DNA of 64,000 nucleotides from Luteolibacter sp. Y139 (GTDB lineage Bacteria > Verrucomicrobiota > Verrucomicrobiia > Verrucomicrobiales > Akkermansiaceae): NCBI RefSeq assembly GCF_038066715.1, contig NZ_JBBUKT010000006.1, positions 326,994 through 390,993 on the forward strand, in the 5' to 3' direction. The notes under the pieces were generated by a model. It did no database searches. It saw only the letters and a program-made list of their open reading frames with translations, and was not told where the DNA came from. The translations under genes and the position numbers were made by a program. This document shows, piece after piece, positions 55,982 through 64,000 of the stretch; the first letter of the stretch is position 1, and each line of letters begins with the position of its first letter.

Positions 55982-56827
55982 TCAGGCGTTGGAACGACGG
56001 CGGCGCAGCAGGGCGAGAGCGCCGAAGGCACCGAGCAAGGCGGAGGATGGCTCTGGCACGGCCATGCTGCTGATGCCGGTGCCGCTACCGAATGCGCCCA
56101 CTGGAGTGGCGGCACCGGTGAGGGAGTCGATCGAGTAGAGCGTGGAGGTCAGGCCATCGGTCGAAAGCGAGGCGAAGAGGTTGCCATTGAAGTCAACGAC
56201 GAGGCCGCCGAATGAAGTGACGTCGAAGCCGAGCGATCCGACGGTGAAGAGTTCAGCGAGATCCGGGCTGAAGCTGCGCACCAGGGAATTGGTGGCGCTA
56301 TCGAGCATGAAGGCGGAGCCGAAGTCGCCGTCGATCCCAAGGCCGAAGATGTTCGGGGCCGAGCCTTCGTGGGCATCGCCGGAACCGTAGAAGAGGCTGG
56401 GATTGGAGGTCACGGCCCCCGCCATGTTCAGGGAGAAGTTTTCCGAGGCGTCGGTGAGGAAGGAGAGGGATCCTGAGAAAGGATCGTAGGCAAGGCCACC
56501 GCTGAAGCCAGCGGGCGAGAGAGAATGGGAGACGAGGTTCGCGGCACCGTTGGAGGCGACGCTGTAGAAGTTGGCATTACTATCGATGCCGTAGAGGACA
56601 CCCGTGCTGGGATTGTAGGTGATATTGACGAGCGTCGCGAAGGGGTCGGAGGTGACACCATCGGAACCTACAAGGCCGCTCACGGCAAACGAGGAGGTGA
56701 AGACCGCTGGCGTGGCGCTATCGAACTGGACGAGGTGATTGTCCGTGGTGACGCCATAGAGCGATGCGGCCGAAGCGGCGGGGGCGAGTGCCAGGATGGC
56801 GAGTGAGAATAGCAGGTTGGTTTTCAT
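55982..56827 (-). CDS. PEP-CTERM protein with a DUF4394-like region
   Basis: 281 residues from ATG 56827. A signal peptide (LLFSLAILALAPAASAAS) is followed by a repetitive beta-rich domain opening LYGVTTDNHLVQFDSATP, which resembles DUF4394. The C-terminus carries the PEP-CTERM signal: VPEPSSALLGAFG, a hydrophobic helix and RRRR. It should be exported and anchored or released by an exosortase. The upstream 400 bp are non-coding. Confidence 0.82.
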   Translation of the reverse strand: MKTNLLFSLAILALAPAASAASLYGVTTDNHLVQFDSATPAVFTSSFAVSGLVGSDGVTSDPFATLVNITYNPSTGVLYGIDSNANFYSVASNGAANLVSHSLSPAGFSGGLAYDPFSGSLSFLTDASENFSLNMAGAVTSNPSLFYGSGDAHEGSAPNIFGLGIDGDFGSAFMLDSATNSLVRSFSPDLAELFTVGSLGFDVTSFGGLVVDFNGNLFASLSTDGLTSTLYSIDSLTGAATPVGAFGSGTGISSMAVPEPSSALLGAFGALALLRRRRSNA

Positions 56828-57232
56828 AGGAGGTGGATCGCGTAGTGGAGGCGAGGGGCCCGATCCCCGGATATGCTCCCGGACGGGTAGCGTAGGATTG
56901 CGAAATCCCAGCGGCTGATTGCCAACATCGTGTCGAAACGAGACCGTCATATGGCAATGTCGCCATCGACGTCCGGCATGCCATTCAACCAATTCGTAAC
57001 ACCGACGTGCGTGCCTCGATCCGGACTTCTGTTAGATCGCGCAATGGAAAGCTCGTGCCGCGTGCTGAGGTGGCATCAAAGCACAGTCCTGAATGGCAAA
57101 CACGAAGAAGCCCGCCGGGATGGCGGGCTTGGAGTGACCGGACTGCGTTGATTGAAGAAACAGAATCGATCATGTTGCGATCTTGCCTGGAATCGCCGAT
57201 CTCTGGTTGGCGACGAGATCGTCAAGTGTAGC
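56828..57232. other. Intergenic region with one terminator-like hairpin
   Basis: 405 bp without a supported gene. A 9-bp stem hairpin (57108-57116 with 57122-57130) is followed on the minus strand by TTCTTCGTGTTT, so it probably ends the alkaline phosphatase transcript. The rest should hold the promoter of the PEP-CTERM gene; I could not assign its elements. Confidence 0.55.
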
Positions 57233-58978
57233 TCATTCTCTATCGTAGTTCTGATCGACGATCTGCAAGCGCTGTCTTTCCTTCTCCAATCGGTCCAGCT
57301 TGGTGGTGTCGCTGTCGAGAACGCGGGCCATTTTGAAGAAGAGGTCGGTCTGATCCCAGATGCCGGTGAACAGGCTCGCGCCGGGTCCTTCCGCGGAGAT
57401 GGGGACGGGACTGGCGGTGTGGTCGTGCGTGCGGAAGCCGACGGCCATTCGATAGCGGTTGTCATTCCGGGGATAGCCGGTGGTGGAGTCGGTTTCGTAG
57501 TCGGGGAAGCCAGAGGCACCTCCGGTAAGACCTGCATAGCCGGACTCGGCGCGCACGTTTTCGGTGGCTCCGGGGGCGTCGCCGTCGACCACGCCGAGCA
57601 CTTGCATTGATTGATTGTGATCCGCGGTGGCCAGCACGAGCGTGGGACGTTTCGGATTGGCCTTCGCGAAGGCCCGGCTCACGCCGATCGCCCGGTCGAG
57701 TTCGATGACGTCCCAGATGGTGCCGGCGGCCTGGTTGCCATGCGATTGCTTGTCCACCGAGCCGCCTTCCACCATGAGGATAAACGGGGAGTCGTTTTTC
57801 GATAGCGAGGCGATCGCCTTGGCGGTCATTTCCTCGAGGAAGGGTTGGTCGGGGAATGTCGGCGTGGCGGTGGACGACTCGTCAGCGGGGCGAAGGTAGC
57901 CGAGCTTGTCATAGGCGACTGTCATCGCGTCGCTGTGAAACAGGCCGATCAGCTTGTCGGGTGGCTGGGCGAGCGCATTCAAGCCACTGCGATCGGCGAC
58001 GTGGACGTAACCGAGCGAGACCAGTTCCTGAATCAGATTCCGGTTGTCGGCACGGGCATCGAACTGGGTCTTGCCGCCGCCGAGGATGACATCGAATGCT
58101 GGGCCACTGTTGAACGTGCCGTCGACGAATTGGCGGGCGATGTCCTGCCACTGTCCGCGGGAGATCGTATAGGATCCTTCTGCTGCCGGTGTGGCGTCGG
58201 TGACTTGGACGGTCGTGACGATTCCGGTCTTGTAGCCATGGAGCCGGCGTAGGTAGCTCCAGAGTGTTTCAAAACGAGGGTTGTCGAGCAGGGCTTCGGA
58301 GGTTCCGCGCCAATCGTTGTTGTCGGGGAAGACGTTGAGCGCGCCGTTCACGGTCTTGTTGCCAGAGGACCAGGCGCTCGCGGTATTGGCCGAGTCCGGC
58401 ACCAGTGCGTTGTGCGAGTGAGTGAGCACCATGCCAAGGTAGGGCATGCGATCCATTTCTAACAGCTGGTCAAAGAATCCGCCGCGAAATCTTCCGCCGG
58501 TACTGCGCGAGACGATGCGCCCGGCATCGCGATAGCTCTCGCCCATGGCATCGCCGATGAAGAGGATGATGTTCTTCTTGTTGCCGGGGCGCGCCTTGAA
58601 GCGCTGCACGCCGATCTTGCGAGTGTCGCTGCCCGTCCCGCTTGCGTCGTGGACTTCGGCGACGATGGTCTTCACTCCCTCGACCGGAAAACTCCTGGCG
58701 CGGAAGACCCAGGCCTTGTCGATGTCGCCGGGGAGCGAATCGTTGTCAGTGGTTGCTTCATCGGCCGTGCCGAATTGCGAGCCGATGTCGTTTCCCAGCT
58801 CATCACGCAGCACCAGCGTGGCGCTGGTATCCGTAAGACCACGGGCTTCCACCCGGAGATCGAAATACTGCCGGGTGAGCAGGCGGCAGCGTTCGGGAAG
58901 GTCGAGATTGACCTGAGGTGCGGCGAGGAGGATGGGTGAAACGGCAGCGAGACAGACAAGCGGTAGAAGCCTGGACAT
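57233..58978 (-). CDS. Alkaline phosphatase, PhoA family
   Basis: 581 residues with a signal peptide (LPLVCLAAVSPILLAA). An N-terminal domain of about 110 residues precedes the phosphatase core: metal ligand D143 in FIGDAMG, the nucleophile S196 in PDSANTAS, MVEGGSVDKQSHGN (metal ligands) and VLATADHNQSM. It hydrolyses phosphate esters in the periplasm. The SANTAS motif differs from the usual DSAAGATA. It is close to a PhoX-like gene, which suggests a phosphorus-scavenging region, though no Pho box was identified. Confidence 0.88.
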   Translation of the reverse strand: MSRLLPLVCLAAVSPILLAAPQVNLDLPERCRLLTRQYFDLRVEARGLTDTSATLVLRDELGNDIGSQFGTADEATTDNDSLPGDIDKAWVFRARSFPVEGVKTIVAEVHDASGTGSDTRKIGVQRFKARPGNKKNIILFIGDAMGESYRDAGRIVSRSTGGRFRGGFFDQLLEMDRMPYLGMVLTHSHNALVPDSANTASAWSSGNKTVNGALNVFPDNNDWRGTSEALLDNPRFETLWSYLRRLHGYKTGIVTTVQVTDATPAAEGSYTISRGQWQDIARQFVDGTFNSGPAFDVILGGGKTQFDARADNRNLIQELVSLGYVHVADRSGLNALAQPPDKLIGLFHSDAMTVAYDKLGYLRPADESSTATPTFPDQPFLEEMTAKAIASLSKNDSPFILMVEGGSVDKQSHGNQAAGTIWDVIELDRAIGVSRAFAKANPKRPTLVLATADHNQSMQVLGVVDGDAPGATENVRAESGYAGLTGGASGFPDYETDSTTGYPRNDNRYRMAVGFRTHDHTASPVPISAEGPGASLFTGIWDQTDLFFKMARVLDSDTTKLDRLEKERQRLQIVDQNYDRE

Positions 58979-59105
58979 GGCGTGGATGGGTTTGCGGGCC
59001 CGTGACGAACCGGCGCGATCTCTCGGCGCCGGGGTTCACGGCCATCCTCCACCATGTGCATCTGTGGCGGCGCGACAACGAGATTCTCCCGCCCTCACCG
59101 ACCGA

Positions 59106-60263
59106 TCACTTGTCCACGATTCGCAGGATCGGCCCGCTTTGATCGACGATGTAGAGGTTTCCGGAGGGATCCTCGCCGAACGAGGTGATCATTCCGAGCT
59201 TGCCGCCTTCCGGCTGGAAGTCGTCGGTGTAATCCTTGAAATCGGTAGCCTTGTCGCCCTTGAGGACGAAGGACCAGACGCGGCGGCTCTGGTAGTCTGC
59301 GAAGATGTAGCGGCCTTGCAATTCCTTGACGGGACCGCGGTAGACGTAGCCGCCAGTCACGGAAAATCCTTCGTCTGACTTATTTCCATGGGCGTAGCTG
59401 TAGACCGGCTCCACGTCGTTCTTCGGGGCTGGTCCGCCGATCTTGTCGTTGGGATTCTTCTTGTCGGCTTCGCGAAGACGCCAGCCGAAGTTGGAGCCCG
59501 CGCCTTTACCCTTGGGCAGGTAATCGATTTCTTCCCAGTGGTTTTGGCCGACATCGCCGATCCAGAAATCGCCGGTCTGGCGGTCGAATGAGCAGCGCCA
59601 CGGGTTTCGCATGCCGTAGGCCCAGATTTCCGGCTTCGCGTCTTTCTGGCCCACGAACGGGTTGTCCTTAGGAACCTGATAGCTGTCCTCGGGTGAGGTA
59701 TCGATGCGCAGGATCTTGCCAAGGTAGGTGTTCAGATTTTGGCCGTTGTCGTGGGGATCGTCACCGGCGCCGCCATCACCGGTGCCCACGTAAAGCATTT
59801 GATCCGGTCCGTAGGCGATCCAGCCCCCATTGTGATTGTCGAAGGGTTGCTTGAAGGAAAGCAGGACGGCTTGGCTGTCCGGATCGGCTGACTTGAAGTC
59901 CGGTCCTTTTGCGACGAAGCGGGAGATGCGGGTGTTTTGGTCGCGGTCGACGAAGTTCACGCAGAAGCGGCCGCTTTTCTCGAAGTCCGGTGCGAAGGCG
60001 AGCCCGAGGAGGCCTTCTTCATTCCCCTTGCGGCGAACCTGCGAGGAGATGTCGAGAAACGGCTCCGGCTGCTTCTGGCCGGTCTTCGCGTCGATGATCC
60101 AAATGCGGCCGACTTGCTCGATCACCCACAGGCGGTCCTTTACGTGCGATGGTGCGCCGACCCAGAGCGGGCGCTCGAAGCCGGTGGCGACGGTTTCCAC
60201 GCCGGGCTTGGCGTGGGCGAAGGTGACGGTGGCGAGTGACGCGACGAGAACGGTGAGGCGCAT
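59106..60263 (-). CDS. PQQ-dependent sugar dehydrogenase-like protein (aldose, sorbosone type)
   Basis: 385 residues from ATG 60263, with a signal peptide (VLVASLATVTFAHA). The beta-propeller shows LLGLAFAPDF, NHNGGWIAYGPDQMLYVGTGDGGAGDDP and PEIWAYGMRNPWRCSFD, typical of soluble PQQ-dependent glucose/sorbosone dehydrogenase homologues. It would oxidise sugars in the periplasm if PQQ is available; no pqq genes are in this window. An upstream in-frame start would overlap the peptidase gene, so the signal-peptide start is used. Confidence 0.88.
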   Translation of the reverse strand: MRLTVLVASLATVTFAHAKPGVETVATGFERPLWVGAPSHVKDRLWVIEQVGRIWIIDAKTGQKQPEPFLDISSQVRRKGNEEGLLGLAFAPDFEKSGRFCVNFVDRDQNTRISRFVAKGPDFKSADPDSQAVLLSFKQPFDNHNGGWIAYGPDQMLYVGTGDGGAGDDPHDNGQNLNTYLGKILRIDTSPEDSYQVPKDNPFVGQKDAKPEIWAYGMRNPWRCSFDRQTGDFWIGDVGQNHWEEIDYLPKGKGAGSNFGWRLREADKKNPNDKIGGPAPKNDVEPVYSYAHGNKSDEGFSVTGGYVYRGPVKELQGRYIFADYQSRRVWSFVLKGDKATDFKDYTDDFQPEGGKLGMITSFGEDPSGNLYIVDQSGPILRIVDK

Positions 60264-60327
60264 GATCGGCGAAGCTAGCGGCACTCGCGGCGGGCGCAAC
60301 CCGGCAGCTTGTCTCCGTGCCGTATCC

Positions 60328-61563
60328 TCAATCGGGAAGGATCTCGGCGAGCGCCTGACGGGACTCGACCAGCATCTCGGCGGCGATTTCGCGGATTTCA
60401 TCCGCAGTGACCAGCTCCCACTCGCGGCGCATTTCTTCCGGTGTCACGAGGCGGTCATATTGCAGCAGGCAATCGCCGACCCATGAGGCGTGGGCGGCGG
60501 TGCTTTCCATGGCCATTTTTGTCTGGCTGACGGCGAGGCGTTTGGCGCGGGCGAGTTCATCGGCTCGCGGGCCGTTTTTCCGGAGGTCTTCGATCTCGCG
60601 GAAGATGCACTCCAGCGACTCTTCCCGCGAGTCGGGTGCGAGTCCGGCGTGAATCTCCAGCGAGCCGGCTTCGGCGAAGAGATTCACGTCGCAGGAAATC
60701 TGATAGCAGAGGCCACGCTTCTCGCGCAGTTCCTGGAAGAGCCGCGAGCTCGCGCTTTCACCGAGGATCATCCCTAACAGCCGAAGCGCATGGCGGCGTG
60801 GATCGCGCCGTCCCAAGGTACGGAAGGCGAGTGCGAGCTGAAGTTGCTCGGTGTCACGCGTTTCCTTGAGGTGACGTGGTGCGGTAAGGGTTGAGGGATC
60901 GAGCTCATTGATTGAGGGCAATGAACGTGACGTGGGCAGGTGCGGCAGCAGGCGCTCGCGTGCCTCGTCCACGCTGAATGGTCCGGCGACTGCGATGACC
61001 ACATCCTTGCGGAAGTGGTGAAGGTCGCGGAAGGCGGCCAAGGCCTTCTTGTCGATCTTCGTGATGCTCTTCTCCGTTCCGGCGATGGGTTCGCCGAGCG
61101 GATGAGGGGACCACAGTGCTGCGGAGATCAGGTCGCCGATGTGATCGGACGGGCTCTCGCGATACATCACGATTTCCTCGCCGATGACCTCGCGTTCCAG
61201 TTTGATCTCCGCTTCGGGAAAGGCGGGGTGCCAGACGAGATCAGAGAGCATGTCCGCCAGCAGCGGCAGCGTTTCCGCTTCGCCGCGGGCCTCGTAGGTT
61301 ACTTCGTCTTCGGTCGTGCAGGCATTGAGCGAAGCACCCACGTCTTCGGTTTCGAGGCTGATCGCTCGCGCGTCGCGGCGAGCGGTGCCCTTGAAGACCA
61401 TGTGCTCGACGAAGTGAGCGAGGCCGCTCTGCTTCGCAGGATCATCGCGGCTGCCGGCCGGCACGTGGATGGAAAGCGCTGCGCACTCGGATTCCGGCAA
61501 GGTTGCGACGGCCAAACGAAAGCCGCCGGGCATCTCCACCATTTCATAGCGCGCACGGCTCAT
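60328..61563 (-). CDS. M16 family zinc peptidase
   Basis: 411 residues, with the inverted zinc motif HFVEH (H50, E53, H54) and the third ligand Glu downstream in EIKLEREVIGEE. Two homologous M16 halves are present (about 10-220 and 225-405). It resembles the processing-peptidase-like bacterial M16 enzymes. There is no signal peptide. It starts immediately before ispD, 1 bp apart, so it is co-transcribed with ispD and yqeY. Confidence 0.92.
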   Translation of the reverse strand: MSRARYEMVEMPGGFRLAVATLPESECAALSIHVPAGSRDDPAKQSGLAHFVEHMVFKGTARRDARAISLETEDVGASLNACTTEDEVTYEARGEAETLPLLADMLSDLVWHPAFPEAEIKLEREVIGEEIVMYRESPSDHIGDLISAALWSPHPLGEPIAGTEKSITKIDKKALAAFRDLHHFRKDVVIAVAGPFSVDEARERLLPHLPTSRSLPSINELDPSTLTAPRHLKETRDTEQLQLALAFRTLGRRDPRRHALRLLGMILGESASSRLFQELREKRGLCYQISCDVNLFAEAGSLEIHAGLAPDSREESLECIFREIEDLRKNGPRADELARAKRLAVSQTKMAMESTAAHASWVGDCLLQYDRLVTPEEMRREWELVTADEIREIAAEMLVESRQALAEILPD

Positions 61564-61564
61564 G

Positions 61565-62251
61565 TTACTTCAGGTCGTCGACCTCGGTTCCTTGCATCAG
61601 CAGGGCAGTCGCCAGCGCAATATCGGCGGGCACCGTGATCTTGGGATTGGGAAACGCGGAGACGACCAGCTTCGTCGAGATCCCCATGGCTTCCACCACC
61701 GAGACTTCATCCGTCACGATCGTCTGGCGCTCGAGAATGCCAGCGTAGGCGCGGCGCAGGAGGGAAGTGCGGAAGATCTGCGGCGTCTCCATGGCCCACA
61801 GATTGGTGCGATCCACCGGGTAGCGGGAAAATCCCTCGGCGTCCGCCTTCTTCAAGGTGTCCGCCACTGCGTGCGCCAGGGTGGCAGCCCCAAATTTCCG
61901 TGCCGCCTCGATGCATTCGTCGATGGCTTCCGGCCGCACCAGCGGGCGGGCACCATCGTGGACGGCGACGAGCATGTCTTCCGCCCCAAGGATGGCCAGG
62001 CCATTGGCCACCGAGTCCTGGCGGTGCTCACCTCCGTCGACGCGGTCGATCGGCTTCGTGTAGACTTCGTCTTCCAGCAGGCGGAAGCGTTCTTCGGGGC
62101 AGACCAAGACCACCCGTGAGATGCCGCTGGCGCGCATGAAGGCGTCGACGGTGTGGGCTAGCACGGACCTGCCGTGGATCTCCGCGGCCAGCTTGTCGAA
62201 ACCCATCCGCCGGCTGGTGCCGGAGGCCACGATGACGGCGGCGCAGCCCAT
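61565..62251 (-). CDS. ispD: 2-C-methyl-D-erythritol 4-phosphate cytidylyltransferase
   Basis: 228 residues from ATG 62251. Family hallmarks: AAVIVASGTSRRMG (nucleotide-binding loop), then VHDGARPLV and TDEVSVVEAMG. It attaches CMP to methylerythritol phosphate in the MEP isoprenoid pathway. The usual GSGXRXG loop reads ASGTSRRMG. ispF is not adjacent. The gene lies 4 bp after yqeY and 1 bp before the M16 gene. Confidence 0.9.
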   Translation of the reverse strand: MGCAAVIVASGTSRRMGFDKLAAEIHGRSVLAHTVDAFMRASGISRVVLVCPEERFRLLEDEVYTKPIDRVDGGEHRQDSVANGLAILGAEDMLVAVHDGARPLVRPEAIDECIEAARKFGAATLAHAVADTLKKADAEGFSRYPVDRTNLWAMETPQIFRTSLLRRAYAGILERQTIVTDEVSVVEAMGISTKLVVSAFPNPKITVPADIALATALLMQGTEVDDLK

Positions 62252-62255
62252 GGTG

Positions 62256-62711
62256 TCAGGAAAGGCGTTTGGCGACTTCCTGTGAGAGGGTCTTGCCATC
62301 GGCACGACCGGCGGCGCGTTCCTGGGAGAGCTTCATGACCTTGCCCATGTCGGCCTTCGAGGCGGCGCCGGTTTCGGTCACCACGGCATCCACCAGCGCG
62401 GCGATCTCTTCGGCGGTCATGGCTTTCGGCAGGTATTTCTCCAGCACGGCGATTTCGGCCTTCTCGGTCGCGGCGAGTTCCTCGCGGCCGGCGTTGGAAA
62501 ATTGCTCGAAGGAATCCTGACGCTGCTTGATCTGCTTGCGGATCAGGGCGGCGACCTCGGCGTCGTCGAGCGGCGCGGTCAGGTGGCCCTTTTCGATGGA
62601 GGCATTGCTCATCGCGGTCTTGAGGGCGCGGAGAGCATTCAGGCTCACGGCGTCCTTCGCCTTCATGGCGGATTTGATGTCTTCAGGGATGCGGGCGGCA
62701 AGATCGCTCAT
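62256..62711 (-). CDS. GatB/YqeY domain protein
   Basis: 151 residues, almost entirely one YqeY domain: KDAVSLNALRALKTAMSNAS and YLPKAMTAEEIAALVD. The domain is homologous to the tRNA-binding tail of GatB; free-standing YqeY proteins have no settled function. It heads an operon with ispD and the M16 peptidase. It is divergent from rpmJ. Confidence 0.92.
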   Translation of the reverse strand: MSDLAARIPEDIKSAMKAKDAVSLNALRALKTAMSNASIEKGHLTAPLDDAEVAALIRKQIKQRQDSFEQFSNAGREELAATEKAEIAVLEKYLPKAMTAEEIAALVDAVVTETGAASKADMGKVMKLSQERAAGRADGKTLSQEVAKRLS

Positions 62712-62851
62712 GGAGCGGCCTTGTTAGCCGCTTGCCTTGGGGCGGGGAAGTGGAATCCTTGCCGGGAGGCTTGTTGGCAGGCAATCGGGGAAGGGATGAG
62801 AGAAAAGTTAGGAAAGCTAAAAGAAATCGGTATTTTTGCGCGAGAATCGGC

Positions 62852-62879
62852 TTTACATGCCTGACTCGCTCCCTAGATT
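62852..62879 (+). promoter_or_regulatory. Candidate sigma70 promoter of rpmJ
   Basis: TTTACA (62852-62857) and TAGATT (62874-62879) are 16 bp apart, about 37 bp before the rpmJ start. Both boxes match consensus in most positions. Confidence 0.45.
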
Positions 62880-62915
62880 CCGCGGCCCGCACCGAACCTA
62901 ACGCGCGATTTTCCC

Positions 62916-63080
62916 ATGAAAGTTCTTTCCTCGCTCTCTTCCGCCAAGCGCCGCCACGCCGATTGCCAGGTCGTGAAGCGCAAGGGCACGCTCTACGTCA
63001 TCTGCAAGAGCAACCCGAAGTTCAAGGCCCGCCAAGGCGCGACCAAGGGCACCCGCCTTTCCAAGCAGGGCGTGAAGTAA
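62916..63080 (+). CDS. rpmJ: 50S ribosomal protein L36
   Basis: 54 residues, [20 protein letters not shown] then [21 protein letters not shown]. The L36 zinc site is reduced: only Cys17 and Cys30 remain of the usual four ligands. The length is longer than the minimal 37-38 residue form because of a C-terminal basic tail. L36 stabilises the 50S subunit. A clear terminator follows. It is monocistronic. Confidence 0.95.
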   Translation: MKVLSSLSSAKRRHADCQVVKRKGTLYVICKSNPKFKARQGATKGTRLSKQGVK

Positions 63081-63108
63081 TTCCCGCAGCGGAATTTCCA
63101 GTTTTAAG

Positions 63109-63133
63109 AAGGCAGCCTGCGGGCTGCCTTTTT
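63109..63133 (+). terminator. Rho-independent terminator of rpmJ
   Basis: A 9-bp stem (AAGGCAGCC with GGCTGCCTT), a 4-base loop and a T-run, 29 bp after the rpmJ stop. Confidence 0.92.
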
Positions 63134-63162
63134 GCGTGTGCAGGGGAAGGCGTGGATTACCG

Positions 63163-63861
63163 CTACCTGCTTATGATCCCGGCTTCCCGGAAGGAGAAGT
63201 AAGGGAGCCGCCCGCCTTCCGGCCGGCCGATGATGACGTGGTCGAGGAACACGAGCTGGAGCAGATCGGCCGACTCGATCAACCGGCGCGTAAAGCGGTC
63301 GTCGGCTCGACTTGGCGTCGGATCGCCTGAGGGGTGGTTGTGAAGGAGGACGAAGCCGTAGGCACCACGGGTGATTACGGGGCGGAGCACCTCTCGCGGA
63401 TGAGCGGAGGTTTCATTCAGGGTGCCGGTGCTGATTTCCACGGTGCTGGTGTGACGCAGCCGGGTATCGACGAGAGCAACCAGCAATTGCTCGTGGCGGA
63501 TCCATGCGAGCCGTGGGGCGAAGGTCTTGTAGATGATGTCGGGTGAGTCGAGGGGCTGCTGGGCCGTTTGCTCGCGAGCGGCGCGGGCTCCGAGTTCGAA
63601 GGCGGCGACGAGTTGGCAGGCCTTGGCCAGGCCGAGGCCGGTTTGGCGGGATAGCTCCTCGACGCCTGCGCTGCCGAGCGAGCCGATGGAACCGTAGTGC
63701 TCCAGCAGGTCGCGGCCGATCTGGATGGCGCTGCGGCCTTTGATGCCGGTGCGCAGGAAAATCGCCAGCAGCTCGGCATTGTCCAAGGCCCCGGCTCCGA
63801 AGCGGGCGAGCTTCTCGCGGGGGCGTTCATCGAGGGGGAGATCGGTGATCCGTAGATCCAT
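63163..63861 (-). CDS. radC: RadC-family JAB/MPN protein
   Basis: 232 residues. An N-terminal helix-hairpin-helix-like region (about 20-100) is followed by a JAB/MPN domain with the metal motif H174-N-H176-P-S-G-D180 in LLHNHPSGDPTPSRAD. RadC family proteins are named after a DNA-repair phenotype that is no longer accepted; the metal site suggests peptidase or amidase chemistry, substrate unknown. It converges on rpmJ. No ribosome site was checked. Confidence 0.94.
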   Translation of the reverse strand: MDLRITDLPLDERPREKLARFGAGALDNAELLAIFLRTGIKGRSAIQIGRDLLEHYGSIGSLGSAGVEELSRQTGLGLAKACQLVAAFELGARAAREQTAQQPLDSPDIIYKTFAPRLAWIRHEQLLVALVDTRLRHTSTVEISTGTLNETSAHPREVLRPVITRGAYGFVLLHNHPSGDPTPSRADDRFTRRLIESADLLQLVFLDHVIIGRPEGGRLPYFSFREAGIISR

Positions 63862-63977
63862 GGTCGTATGAACACCGGTTTGGGCGGGGTTGGCGAGAAA
63901 ATTTTGACGGGCGAAACGTGCGGTAGGACGCCTCGGTGATGGGCCGGAAGGTCTCCGAAGACTGCAAGGGTGGCTTC

Positions 63978-64000
63978 GTCCGCACTCGGAGAGTGCGGAC
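63978..64000. repeat. Perfect 10-bp palindromic hairpin at the window edge
   Basis: GTCCGCACTC and GAGTGCGGAC are exact reverse complements around GGA. The core TGCGGAC also occurs in the hairpin at 17575-17598. It probably belongs to a dispersed extragenic palindrome family and may continue outside the window. Confidence 0.55.

Noticed and set aside
56985..57173. A 62-codon minus-strand frame in the intergenic region
   Set aside because: No ribosome site, no homology I recognise, and it spans the terminator-like hairpin.

Overview
The window reads as one contiguous stretch of a GC-rich Gram-negative chromosome, most plausibly Verrucomicrobiota (Verrucomicrobiales, Luteolibacter/Haloferula-like). 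This is an inference. It rests on many secreted glycoside hydrolases and ThuA-like proteins, two PEP-CTERM exported proteins, a c-type cytochrome fused to carbohydrate-associated modules, Pqi and LPS-type envelope genes, and the near absence of Shine-Dalgarno sequences before many starts. No phage, transposase, integrase or CRISPR array was seen.

Layout, left part. 1-7.9 kb: the end of a secreted diheme cytochrome, an orphan ABC ATPase, and a ThuA-GH9-ThuA-GH20 polysaccharide block. 8-10.1 kb: a stand-alone EF-G of the EF-G2 type with a clear terminator. 10.2-11.7 kb: a GNAT enzyme and a LacI regulator with a likely own operator. 11.8-16.2 kb: a five-gene envelope operon (lipoprotein, two half-size PqiA proteins, PqiB, PqiC). 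16.2-17.5 kb: a DUF3147 protein, rpoZ and smpB. 17.6-24.7 kb: a GAF-PAS hybrid histidine kinase, a PlsC-type acyltransferase, and an overlapping heme oxygenase / bacteriophytochrome pair. 24.8-31.6 kb: a GH106-like hydrolase, AlkD, a short type IIA topoisomerase A subunit, a solitary DNA methyltransferase and a DUF2185 protein.

Layout, right part. 31.6-38.5 kb: gatB, an SLC13-type transporter, and an overlapping three-gene LPS-like operon. 38.6-38.8 kb: a tRNA-Arg(CCU) followed by a tRNA-like relic. 39-43.3 kb: IclR and LacI regulators, a GH43 enzyme, an amidase and a YkgJ protein. 43.4-46.8 kb: a PEP-CTERM protein and ilvB-ilvN. 46.9-54.2 kb: a tightly overlapping six-gene operon of three SPFH (HflK/HflC-like) membrane proteins, a P1B-type ATPase whose CPC motif reads IPC, a small anchored helical protein and an exported Rieske protein. 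54.3-60.3 kb: PhoX-like protein, a second PEP-CTERM protein, alkaline phosphatase and a PQQ-type sugar dehydrogenase. 60.3-63.9 kb: M16 peptidase, ispD, yqeY, rpmJ and radC.

Together the genes describe a free-living polysaccharide and organophosphate scavenger with red-light sensing. The SPFH / P1B-ATPase / Rieske operon is the best candidate for an undescribed functional system. A DNA word, CTAACAG/CTGTTAG, also recurs across the window more often than composition predicts.
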